DNA of 64,000 nt from an uncultured Eubacteriales bacterium (GTDB taxonomy: Bacteria; Bacillota; Clostridia; Christensenellales; UBA1242), in the NCBI GenBank assembly GCA_949878485.1, contig CATLAM010000002.1, positions 1 through 64,000 on the forward strand, given 5' to 3'. Under the pieces are notes generated by a model. It worked only from the letters and a program-made list of their open reading frames with translations. It had not been told where the DNA came from and searched no databases. A program made the translations under genes and the position numbers. Positions 9,035 through 16,770 of the stretch are shown here, one piece after another; positions within the stretch are counted from its first letter, which is position 1, and every line of letters begins with the position of its first letter.

Positions 9035-9521
9035 ATGAAAATTATTAATTATGAAGCCAAATATAAAAACGAAGTCGACAAATTGCAACAACTTCAATAG
9101 GGCGAAGGCTCTGATTCTGATGATATCATTGAAAGTTTAGATAAATATCAAATCAAACTTGTTGAAGAAAATTCTTTTATTGTTGGTGCAATAGTGTGGC
9201 ATTTAAAAGAAGAAAACATTTGTTATCTAGATTTTATCATAGTAAAACCACAATATCAGCACAAAGGTTTGAGAACATCTTTAATGAAAATATTGGTTGA
9301 TTATGCACAAAATCAAAAATGCAAATTAATTGAATGTGAAGCCATTGATGTAAATGGTCATATAAATTCAAAAAAACTTTTGGAAAACTTTGGTTTTGTT
9401 GAACAATATGAAATAAAAAACTGCTGGGGGGGGGAGATTTTCTGATTTTGATTGCAAAGAATGTGGTCATAAACCTTGTGTTTGCTCTATGCACAAATAT
9501 ATTTTAAACTTGAAAAAATAA
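9035..9521 (+). pseudogene. GNAT acetyltransferase with in-frame TAG and G-tract frameshift
   Basis: The frame opens at ATG 9035, one base after the tRNA-Trp CCA, and gives a typical GNAT N-terminus (MKIINYEAKYKNEVDKL), but TAG at 9098-9100 stops it. The same frame then continues through the GNAT core: VKPQYQHKGLRTSLM is the acetyl-CoA-binding motif A, and NSKKLLENFGF is motif B. At 9426-9434 nine Gs end the frame in TGA. Removing one G (or adding two) would continue it to 9521 with a Cys-rich tail (CKECGHKPCVC). It is either a decaying gene or a gene switched by tract slippage; the TAG makes decay more likely. No ribosome site is visible. Confidence 0.75.
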
Positions 9522-9545
9522 AACAGCAATTATTTGCTGTTTTTT
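9522..9545. terminator. Hairpin terminator
   Basis: AACAGCAA and TTGCTGTT form an 8-bp stem followed by T. The same hairpin sequence recurs at 9889-9908, inside the 3' end of the DUF378 gene. Confidence 0.7.
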
Positions 9546-9750
9546 ATTTTTCATCTGTAATTTCAAATAAATCGTTAGGTTCACATTCCAATAATTCACA
9601 TAACAATTCAATATAAGAGTATTTTATAGATTTTGTTTCATTATTAACCATTTTATTAAAATTCTGATAACTCATATCCATGTTTTTATATAAAAAATAT
9701 TTCTTTTTTCCTTTTTCTTTTAATATTTCTAAAACACGCAATCTAATCAT
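9544..9750 (-). CDS. Small XRE/Cro-type helix-turn-helix regulator
   Basis: The 68-aa protein is essentially one Cro/C1-type HTH domain (MSYQNFNKMVNNETKSIKYSYIELLCELLECEPNDLFEI), like the YozG-type mini regulators. The ribosome site GGCGGTGG precedes the ATG, and a promoter TTGAAA-N16-TATAAT lies just upstream. It has no partner toxin or obvious target beside it. Confidence 0.8.
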   Translation of the reverse strand: MIRLRVLEILKEKGKKKYFLYKNMDMSYQNFNKMVNNETKSIKYSYIELLCELLECEPNDLFEITDEK

Positions 9751-9770
9751 TTGCCACCGCCTATAATTAA

Positions 9771-9798
9771 ATTATATAACATTCGAATCTTTTTTCAA
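9771..9798 (-). promoter_or_regulatory. Promoter of the small HTH gene
   Basis: On the minus strand TTGAAA (9793-9798) and TATAAT (9771-9776) are separated by 16 bp. Confidence 0.6.
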
Positions 9799-9889
9799 AG
9801 AATTTTAACAATGTTTTTAAATAATCGAACCACTAATAATTTTCATTGCAATAAAAACGAAATAATCTTAAATGTTAAAAAAACAGCAA

Positions 9890-10144
9890 TTATTTGCTGT
9901 TTTTTTTGTTTTCTTTTCTGTTTTGACAACCAAGGTCAAGCATTCCTTTTGAAATGATTGGTGAAATGATAAGCCAAATTGCTGCAAGCATAATCAAAAC
10001 ATAAATTGCAATCGCCCAACCATTTCTGTAACCCATACAAATCCAAGAAACAAGGTTAAAATCAAAAATTCCAACAAGTCCCCAGTTTAATGCACCGATA
10101 AGCGTAAGCACATAGGCAATATAGTTTGCAATAATCAATGCCAT
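9890..10144 (-). CDS. DUF378 family membrane protein
   Basis: In this 84-aa protein with two membrane helices, the first contains the family signature IGALNWGLVGIFDFNLV and the second is YVLIMLAAIWLII. DUF378 proteins are small inner-membrane proteins without an established function. AAGGAGG lies ahead of the ATG. The coding 3' end overlaps a terminator hairpin (9889-9908). Confidence 0.85.
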   Translation of the reverse strand: MALIIANYIAYVLTLIGALNWGLVGIFDFNLVSWICMGYRNGWAIAIYVLIMLAAIWLIISPIISKGMLDLGCQNRKENKKNSK

Positions 10145-10196
10145 AACAAAACCTCCTTAAAAAGATTATTTGCATTATGAAATTAAATATTCAACT

Positions 10197-11024
10197 TTAG
10201 TTATAGTATCTTTCAATATGCCCATTTCTCCAATCTTTGTCCACTTTAACAAAAAGGTTGATTGTGCATTTTTTGTCAATTAAATCTTCAACATATTGAC
10301 GTGTTTGTTGACCTACTTGTTTAATAAGGCTTCCGCCTTTTCCAATGATGATGCCTTTATGTTGTTCTCTTTCGCAAATAATGTCTGCTTCAATTTTAAC
10401 CAACTTCTCATCTTCTTGAAAACTTAAAATTTCCACTGCAACACCATGCGGAATTTCTTTGTCAATAAGTTCAAGAAGAAGTCCCCTTATTTTTTCGCAA
10501 ACCAAAAATCTGACGCTTTTATCCGTGTAATAATCTTCATCAAAAATTCGGTTTTGTTCTGGCAAAAGATTGACTATTTGCATGATTAATTCATCTACAT
10601 TTTCACCACTTACAGTTGAAACCTTTAAAGCATCAAAATTTTGTTGTTTACTTTTCTTGTCAGATTTAGTCTGCACCAAAATTAATTTTTCTGCCTTAGT
10701 CTTCAAATTTTCTATGTATTGCTTTTCTTCATCATCCATTTCTTTAGCCCCATCAAAAAGATAAAGCACAACATCTGCACCCGCAATGGCACTTCTGACA
10801 TTTTTGTTCATAAATTTGTCAAGTTGGTTTTTGCTGTGATGAATACCCGGAGTATCCATAAAAATAATTTGATAATCGGTTCCGTTTAAAACACCCAATA
10901 TAAGGTTTCTCGTGGTCTGTCGTCTGTGTGTGACAACAGCAACTTCTTCCCCAACTACATAATTAACCAAACTGCTTTTACCTGCATTTGGCTGACCCAA
11001 AACTGCAACATATCCACACTTCAT
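10197..11024 (-). CDS. era: GTPase Era
   Basis: The 275-aa protein has G1 GQPNAGKS (10-17), G3 DTPG, G4 as TKSD and a C-terminal KH domain with GIIIGKGGSLIKQ. Era binds the 3' end of 16S rRNA and helps 30S assembly. It overlaps ybeY by 4 nt (ATGA), so translation is coupled with another 16S-maturation factor. Length is slightly below the roughly 300 aa usual for Era. The dgkA and cdd genes that often lie between ybeY and era in Firmicutes are absent. Confidence 0.95.
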   Translation of the reverse strand: MKCGYVAVLGQPNAGKSSLVNYVVGEEVAVVTHRRQTTRNLILGVLNGTDYQIIFMDTPGIHHSKNQLDKFMNKNVRSAIAGADVVLYLFDGAKEMDDEEKQYIENLKTKAEKLILVQTKSDKKSKQQNFDALKVSTVSGENVDELIMQIVNLLPEQNRIFDEDYYTDKSVRFLVCEKIRGLLLELIDKEIPHGVAVEILSFQEDEKLVKIEADIICEREQHKGIIIGKGGSLIKQVGQQTRQYVEDLIDKKCTINLFVKVDKDWRNGHIERYYN

Positions 11025-11488
11025 CTGTTCACCCCAAAAGACGACAAAATCTTATTTGCAACATTTTGCATAATCTTTTCATCTTCACTTTTAATGTGGT
11101 CATAACCAAGAAGGTGCAAAAGTCCGTGTAAAGCCAAGAAACAAATTTCTCGCTTTCTGCTGTGTCCATATTCTTTTGCCTGACTGTATGCCACCTTTTT
11201 GCAAATAACAATGTCACCCAAAAACAAAAGCCCATCATCAAAATTTCTTTCACTTTCAAATTCATTTAATTTTTCATTAAATGCCTTATCCAGATTTGGA
11301 AAAGAAAGCACATCTGTGCTTTTATCAATTTTTCTGAATTGTTTATTTAATTCTTGAATTTCTGTTTCGTCAACAAAATTCACAGACACGCTTACTTTGG
11401 AAAAATCTTCTTTCAAAACTTTTCCTGCAACTTCAAAAAGACTTTCAATTTTTTTTCTGTAAAATCCGACTTTACCTTCAACCAACAT
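11021..11488 (-). CDS. ybeY: Endoribonuclease YbeY
   Basis: In this 155-aa protein, the zinc motif HGLLHLLGYDH near the C-terminus is the HxxxHxxGxxH signature of YbeY, an RNase involved in 16S rRNA 3' processing and ribosome quality control. It overlaps yqfD by 11 nt upstream and era by 4 nt downstream. Confidence 0.95.
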   Translation of the reverse strand: MLVEGKVGFYRKKIESLFEVAGKVLKEDFSKVSVSVNFVDETEIQELNKQFRKIDKSTDVLSFPNLDKAFNEKLNEFESERNFDDGLLFLGDIVICKKVAYSQAKEYGHSRKREICFLALHGLLHLLGYDHIKSEDEKIMQNVANKILSSFGVNR

Positions 11489-12614
11489 TTGTAACTCCTA
11501 TTTCTTCAATCGTCACAATGCAATAATTCACGATGTCAACTCCTGCAACATGACGAATGGTGTAATATTCTTCTTTTATTGTATCACAATTTTTACAATT
11601 TTCCAATGTTTTTATCCTTGCTTTTTCAATAAATTCTTGTTCAACTTCTTCAAAATTGCTTGAAATAATGCGTTTTTCAAGTTCATAATATGTTGTTTTC
11701 TTCATTTTAAACGGCAAAAAAACATTTTCAATCAAATTGACATTAGACACTTCAGTTTCATAAAATTCAAAGTTCATTTCTGGTTTAAGATTATAAATCG
11801 TCAAACCAAACAAAGTTATTTCACTGTGTTCAACAACTTTGCCTGTTCTTAAAATCTCCACTGAATTTTCATAATGTTCCACACTTTCTTGATTATAAAC
11901 TTCTGCCACAATCGTTGCTTTGGCTTCAACTTCCATTAAATTACCAGAAGTGTCAATCGTGTATGGTTCAACCAAAACACTCCCCTTTGTCACATAATCT
12001 CCAACCTTAACAACAGCCGTTCCAGAAATCAGTTCAATCTTAGTAACTTTTCCATCCTTAGTTGCAACAATAGGCAAAAAATTACCGACCATTTCATCAG
12101 GCATCAACTTTTCTTTAATGTTTACAACAACAGTTTGTCCTTTCACTATGCAAGATGCAAAACTTATTTGGTCAAAAGTTTCCACCAAACCAATTTCCAC
12201 ATTTTCTGTGTCGATTTTATATTTATTGTGTGAATAGTTGTTTTTAATAAAAGCAACAATTTCAGACTTAGAAAGTCTTTCAGTTCCAACGATTTCATAT
12301 TGAACAATAAATTGATTTTGAACAACACAAAACACTGAAAACAAAACTACAGCCACGATAAGCCCATAAGAAGTTGCCATTTGTCTAAATTTGCTTACCA
12401 CGCCAAAATGCTGTTTTTCAAGAACTTCTATGTTTTTATTTTTTAAAATTTTTTCAACTTTTCTGTGTGAAAAATAAGAACATTCAAAAATAGTTTCATT
12501 CTTTGACAGCCTGTCCACGCTTTTTAAGGCACATATTTTACTTAACTCATTCAACAATTTTTCTTGATTTAATCCAGAAATTTTAAATCTTGTCACATTT
12601 TTAAATTTTGTCAT
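11478..12614 (-). CDS. yqfD: Sporulation protein YqfD
   Basis: In this 378-aa protein, a short N-terminal cytoplasmic part (KISGLNQEKLLNELSK), one membrane helix near residues 88-105 and a long outer region match the YqfD family. In Bacillus the gene belongs to the sigma-E regulon and acts in forespore/engulfment steps. It overlaps yqfC by 4 nt, the conserved pairing. In most relatives phoH follows; here ybeY follows directly. Confidence 0.85.
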   Translation of the reverse strand: MTKFKNVTRFKISGLNQEKLLNELSKICALKSVDRLSKNETIFECSYFSHRKVEKILKNKNIEVLEKQHFGVVSKFRQMATSYGLIVAVVLFSVFCVVQNQFIVQYEIVGTERLSKSEIVAFIKNNYSHNKYKIDTENVEIGLVETFDQISFASCIVKGQTVVVNIKEKLMPDEMVGNFLPIVATKDGKVTKIELISGTAVVKVGDYVTKGSVLVEPYTIDTSGNLMEVEAKATIVAEVYNQESVEHYENSVEILRTGKVVEHSEITLFGLTIYNLKPEMNFEFYETEVSNVNLIENVFLPFKMKKTTYYELEKRIISSNFEEVEQEFIEKARIKTLENCKNCDTIKEEYYTIRHVAGVDIVNYCIVTIEEIGVTNVG

Positions 12615-12874
12615 AACTGTTCCACCTTTGAAATGACACCAACAATTTTAATCGTGTTTTCGCTAAGTTCAGATAAAACCATATCCTTGCCTTCAACAAG
12701 CACGACTCCCCTTTTTACTTTAAAAGAAATCACTTCTTTAGACAAAGTCACAAGCCCCAAATGTCCTTCCACATACAACAATTTGCCAGAAATATTAATG
12801 ATGTTGAACGAATTAAAATCAACATTTTTTGATGCTTTTAAATTTTCTTTAATTTCACCTAAAAAGTTAAACAT
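12611..12874 (-). CDS. yqfC: Sporulation protein YqfC
   Basis: This 87-aa protein resembles the YabP/YqfC family: INISGKLLYVEGHLGLVTLSK followed by LSENTIKIVGVISKVEQL. Members are small mother-cell sporulation proteins. It lies directly before yqfD with coupled translation. A CATATAAT element 10-20 nt before the ATG resembles a sigma-E -10 region, but I could not place a matching -35. Confidence 0.85.
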   Translation of the reverse strand: MFNFLGEIKENLKASKNVDFNSFNIINISGKLLYVEGHLGLVTLSKEVISFKVKRGVVLVEGKDMVLSELSENTIKIVGVISKVEQL

Positions 12875-12989
12875 GCTATATTATATGACTGAAAAAATTG
12901 CAAAAGACATAAAATTGATTTTAAATTTCAAACTAACTTTTCATCTTCAACCATTAAAACTTTAAATAACTTAAAATGAAATATTATTA

Positions 12990-13017
12990 ATTAAAAAAAG
13001 ATTAAGAAACTTAATCT
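12990..13017 (-). terminator. Terminator after the 219-aa membrane protein
   Basis: AAGATTAAG and CTTAATCTT form a 9-bp stem with a 3-nt loop and a T run on the minus strand; it overlaps the stop codon. Confidence 0.7.
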
Positions 13018-13670
13018 TCTTCATCATCAAAATTTTTTCTTGAAAGGATGTCAGTAAGCACCATTTCCTGAACATTAGCAGGTAATCTTTTGACAACTTC
13101 AGCAATTTCTTCTGCTGACTTACCTTTCATAGCATCAATGTCAAAACCATATTCAGCATAAATTTCTTTTCTTTTTCTTGAAGATGTTTTAACATTTTCT
13201 TCATCCAAATCTTCCACAATCTTGTCCAAATCAAAATCATCAAATCCATCGTCTGCTTCAGGCATATTAACACCATTGTCAGTATGTTCAAAATTGTCTT
13301 CTTCATCTTCGTCATCGAAATTCATGTTTTCACGCAAATATTTTTCATATTCTGCAAACTTTGCATCCAAGAAAGCATTGTCATCATCGTCGTCATAATC
13401 ATTTGTCTTTTCTTCGTGGTGATCCACAGCGGGTTCGTCCAAAGAATATAACTCGTAAGAATCTGCGTCCTCATAATCATTAACTTTAACAGCCCCACCC
13501 GAATAAGAATCTGTAACAAGTTGTTCAAAGTTCATGTCGCCACCATAAACATTTCTGTCATTTTTAAACTTTTCAACTCTCTTTTTCTGAGCAATGTTTC
13601 TAATGGCAAAGAAAGAGATTATGCCAACAAAAACTATGCATATAACAATCACATACAACCATGTTTCCAT
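13011..13670 (-). CDS. Membrane-anchored acidic protein of unknown function
   Basis: This 219-aa protein has one N-terminal membrane helix (residues 4-24), a short basic patch, then a long Asp/Glu-rich stretch (including five Asp in a row near residue 95) and a compact C-terminal helix region (KSAEEIAEVVKRLPANVQEMVLTDIL). I do not recognise a family. It starts 12 nt after floA with a strong AAAGGAGGG site, so it is co-transcribed with the flotillin gene and may be a membrane partner of FloA. Confidence 0.75.
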   Translation of the reverse strand: METWLYVIVICIVFVGIISFFAIRNIAQKKRVEKFKNDRNVYGGDMNFEQLVTDSYSGGAVKVNDYEDADSYELYSLDEPAVDHHEEKTNDYDDDDDNAFLDAKFAEYEKYLRENMNFDDEDEEDNFEHTDNGVNMPEADDGFDDFDLDKIVEDLDEENVKTSSRKRKEIYAEYGFDIDAMKGKSAEEIAEVVKRLPANVQEMVLTDILSRKNFDDEED

Positions 13671-13681
13671 AACTCCCTCCT

Positions 13682-14668
13682 TTAATCTTCATAAACACCA
13701 TTCTTTTTCCCAATCATGTGCCTGCGCATTTCGGTGTCTGCTTGCAAATTTTGCAATTTGTAATAATCGACAACATCCTTAATTTTGCCTTCTTCAATTG
13801 CTTTAACAATTGTTTTTGGCACTTCGGCTTCATTAGCCACAAGTTTGGCACGCATTTCTTCCGCTTTTGCCTTCATTTCTTGTTCAACAGCAACAGCAAC
13901 CAATCTGCGTTGCTCCAACTGGTTGGCATTGATAATTCTTGATTTCTCCAAACTTTCTTTTTCAAGAGCAAAGTTTTTGTCAACTCCAAGGTCAACATGA
14001 ATAACATCTGCCGAAACCAGTTCATATTTAGAATTTTCATCAATCTCAGCATCAAACAAGCACTTGTCAATAAGCTCTGGTCTTGCAAGCAACTGACTTG
14101 CTTTTTGTGTGTTGGCAATTTTTGTAACAACCGCTTCCACCGCTCTTGCCACAATAGTTTCTTCCGCAACACCTTTCAAGAAATTCGAAAGGTTTGTTTT
14201 TAAGGTAAGCGAAACTTTGGCATTGATTTCTTTGTTATCCTGAGTTGTTGAAGTGATAAGTGGAATTTCAATAACTTTCGGATTTATGCTTTCTCTGACA
14301 ACTTCCAAAACATTGCGTCCTGAAATGTCAACCGCTTTGGCAAATTCGTAACTGATTTTCAAACCAGCATTTCTTCCTGCAATCAATCCTTGAATTATGT
14401 TGTCTGGATTTCCACCACTCAACGAAACGATTTCCAAATCATTAAAAGAGATGTCAAAACCAGATTTTTTTGCAAGAATGTAAGAATTGACAATTTCTGT
14501 ATAGTTTTCTTTTCTAAGTCTCATGCTTATAAGTCTGAAAGCAGACACATGCACACCCGAAAAAAGCGAAGTAACATAGATTTTAACAGGAAGAAAGATT
14601 AAAAGTGTCAACAACACTAAAAACGCCACACTTGCAACAACAATCAACACAATCCAGCCAGCGTTCAC
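13682..14668 (-). CDS. floA: Flotillin-like protein FloA
   Basis: In this 328-aa protein, the N-terminal membrane hairpin (WIVLIVVASVAFLVLLTLL) is followed by the SPFH-like domain and an Ala/Glu-rich coiled coil (EQRRLVAVAVEQEMKAKAEE), and the family sequence GLKISYEFAKAVDISGRN is present. FloA organises functional membrane microdomains. The start is GTG at 14668, with AAGGAG 7 nt before it. In Bacillus, floA lies upstream of yqfB-yqfC-yqfD, as it does here. The usual NfeD partner gene is missing. Confidence 0.95.
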   Translation of the reverse strand: MNAGWIVLIVVASVAFLVLLTLLIFLPVKIYVTSLFSGVHVSAFRLISMRLRKENYTEIVNSYILAKKSGFDISFNDLEIVSLSGGNPDNIIQGLIAGRNAGLKISYEFAKAVDISGRNVLEVVRESINPKVIEIPLITSTTQDNKEINAKVSLTLKTNLSNFLKGVAEETIVARAVEAVVTKIANTQKASQLLARPELIDKCLFDAEIDENSKYELVSADVIHVDLGVDKNFALEKESLEKSRIINANQLEQRRLVAVAVEQEMKAKAEEMRAKLVANEAEVPKTIVKAIEEGKIKDVVDYYKLQNLQADTEMRRHMIGKKNGVYED

Positions 14669-14768
14669 TGATTCTCCTTAACATTTGTATTTATTTTATC
14701 ACTTTATCTTTAAATTGTCTATAAAGCAAGCCAAATTTTTGATAAAATCAAGCAAAAATCTTTTTTTA

Positions 14769-16700
14769 TTAACTATTTCCGAATTTAATTGAGGCAACAA
14801 GCACTTTAAAATTATAATTATAGTTTATTGTTGGGTTTGCTTTGTCTTTTTGCACATCAAAATAAACTTCCAAATAATCACATTTATCTTTAAACATTTC
14901 ACTGTTTAAAACACCATGTGTTCCGTGAGAGCCTTCAACCAAAGAATCTTCAACTGTGTAATATTTATGAGCATTTGTTGTCCCTGTAATTGGCACACTT
15001 GCGTTTCCAAGCACCAAACTGCCAGCAAAAGGATTGATAAATTGACTTTGCAACTTAATTTCATCCTTTATATGAACATCTGCTTCACCTTGAAAATCAG
15101 AGAAATAGAACCAATATTTATCAGGAAAATTTACACTTGTGTCAAGTTCACTGTTTTTCAAATAATCAACAGTTATTGATCCTTCTCCAATATTAATACA
15201 TTCACCGTCTTTACTGTAATATCTTAATCCTATATTAATGTCAATCGCAGGTAAATTTTTAAGATTTGCTTCATCAGGATTATCATAATATTCAAATTGA
15301 AGCCAAAGGTCTGTAAAAATTTCATCTAAATCTTCTGCCATTGGATCTAAAACTATGCTTTGATATTCCTGAGCAGTTGAAAACTGAAACGCATCATCTT
15401 CGCCATCATAACTCCCCATAAACTTGTTTCCAGGATATGTGGTCACAACAGCAGCAGGATAAGGGTTGTCAAGTGTAATATCTTCTCCCTTTTCTTGATC
15501 ATATCCAATTGGAACTTCTTTGCAAACAACATCTAAAATATCACGAACAACTGCTTCATAGTTTCTATCAATTGTAACATTTGTGGTTGTGCCAGTGCTT
15601 GCACCAGTTGATGTGAAAACTGTTTCAGCAACTTGGAACTGCCCCTTGTTTGTTTCATTCCCCCAAGCATTTTTTCCAATGACAACATTTAAAATGAAAT
15701 CCACAATGTCATCTTTGTTTCCTTGTGTAATTCCAACATAAGTTGCAGTTCTGTTATACAAATCTTTGGCATAGTCAAGTGCCTTGCTTACAGAAATTGT
15801 TCCACCTTTTCCTTCCCAACTTTCTGCATCTGCACCATTTTCATCTTTACCAATCAAATTCATTCCTGTCATGGCATTTGTGGTTGAATCAAAAGTTGTT
15901 TCAAAATTGAAAAACCCTGGTTGATCAACACGATTATAACCAAGTGAAATCATGTAAATGGCATATTCCAAAGCATCTTGATAGAAATTCATTGCATCGC
16001 TGACTCCATCATTATAATATGGAGAATAATAATATTGTGTAACCCCAGCAATGTTGCTATTTCCATTTTCATCATAATAATAATATTTATTGTAAGATGT
16101 TTTTGTGTTATTATCAAACACTTCTGACCAATCACTATGCACGGGTGGAGTTGTAAAAAATGCAGTGTTATATATGAATGTTTTTGTGTTATTAATCAAA
16201 TCATCGACAACCGTTACATTAACACCATTATTTCTCAAAACAATGTCCAACGCTTGTGGAACGCCCCAGTTCCAACCAGCATTCAAATCGATGACAACTT
16301 CTTGTTGAATCAACACATCGCTGGAATTATATGTATTTCTGACTGATTTAACAGCATATCTGATTGCATCATAAAGATATTTTTTGTCACCAACAAGCAT
16401 GGATGTTCCATCTTTTTCATAATCAGCATCACTATATGCTTTATAAAGATTATAAAATATTCTTTGCGAATACTTATTATAATAATTGACAGAAGCATGT
16501 TCTCCCACATAATCTTTTTCAAAATAGTCCGCAGGACGCGACAAAACAACGGCACTGTTTAAAAGACTGGTGCCTATTCCACCATCTCCTTCTTCGTCTC
16601 CACCTTCTTCAGAACAACCAACAAACAAAAGAAACATAAAACAAAGAAGCAGTGAAAGAATTCTGTATATTCCATTCTTTTTTGTTAAAGACTTTTTCAT
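14769..16700 (-). CDS. Large lipoprotein of unknown function
   Basis: This roughly 643-aa protein has a signal peptide ending LLFVGC and a Gly/Asp/Glu linker (SEEGGDEEGDGG), then a long Tyr/Asn-rich region without a recognised domain. I chose the ATG at 16700 (MKKSLTKKNG) over 16718 because it gives a standard signal peptide. No ribosome site is visible at either start, and a TATTAT -10 element lies only 6 nt before the 16700 ATG, so the mRNA may be leaderless. It is paired with the next lipoprotein gene upstream, but a terminator separates them. Confidence 0.7.
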   Translation of the reverse strand: MKKSLTKKNGIYRILSLLLCFMFLLFVGCSEEGGDEEGDGGIGTSLLNSAVVLSRPADYFEKDYVGEHASVNYYNKYSQRIFYNLYKAYSDADYEKDGTSMLVGDKKYLYDAIRYAVKSVRNTYNSSDVLIQQEVVIDLNAGWNWGVPQALDIVLRNNGVNVTVVDDLINNTKTFIYNTAFFTTPPVHSDWSEVFDNNTKTSYNKYYYYDENGNSNIAGVTQYYYSPYYNDGVSDAMNFYQDALEYAIYMISLGYNRVDQPGFFNFETTFDSTTNAMTGMNLIGKDENGADAESWEGKGGTISVSKALDYAKDLYNRTATYVGITQGNKDDIVDFILNVVIGKNAWGNETNKGQFQVAETVFTSTGASTGTTTNVTIDRNYEAVVRDILDVVCKEVPIGYDQEKGEDITLDNPYPAAVVTTYPGNKFMGSYDGEDDAFQFSTAQEYQSIVLDPMAEDLDEIFTDLWLQFEYYDNPDEANLKNLPAIDINIGLRYYSKDGECINIGEGSITVDYLKNSELDTSVNFPDKYWFYFSDFQGEADVHIKDEIKLQSQFINPFAGSLVLGNASVPITGTTNAHKYYTVEDSLVEGSHGTHGVLNSEMFKDKCDYLEVYFDVQKDKANPTINYNYNFKVLVASIKFGNS

Positions 16701-16724
16701 ATATTTATAATACCACATAAAACA

Positions 16725-16765
16725 AAAAAAAACAAGAGATATTTAAAATTCTCTTGCTTTTTAAT
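16725..16765 (-). terminator. Terminator between the two lipoprotein genes
   Basis: On the minus strand CAAGAGA and TCTCTTG form a stem around about 11 nt, followed by nine Ts. It ends the 544-aa lipoprotein transcript; its T run abuts the next gene and may double as part of that gene's promoter. Confidence 0.7.
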
Positions 16766-16770
16766 CATTT

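Noticed and set aside
9751..9957. 68-aa plus-strand frame
   Set aside because: No ribosome site; it runs through the HTH promoter and the DUF378 3' end.
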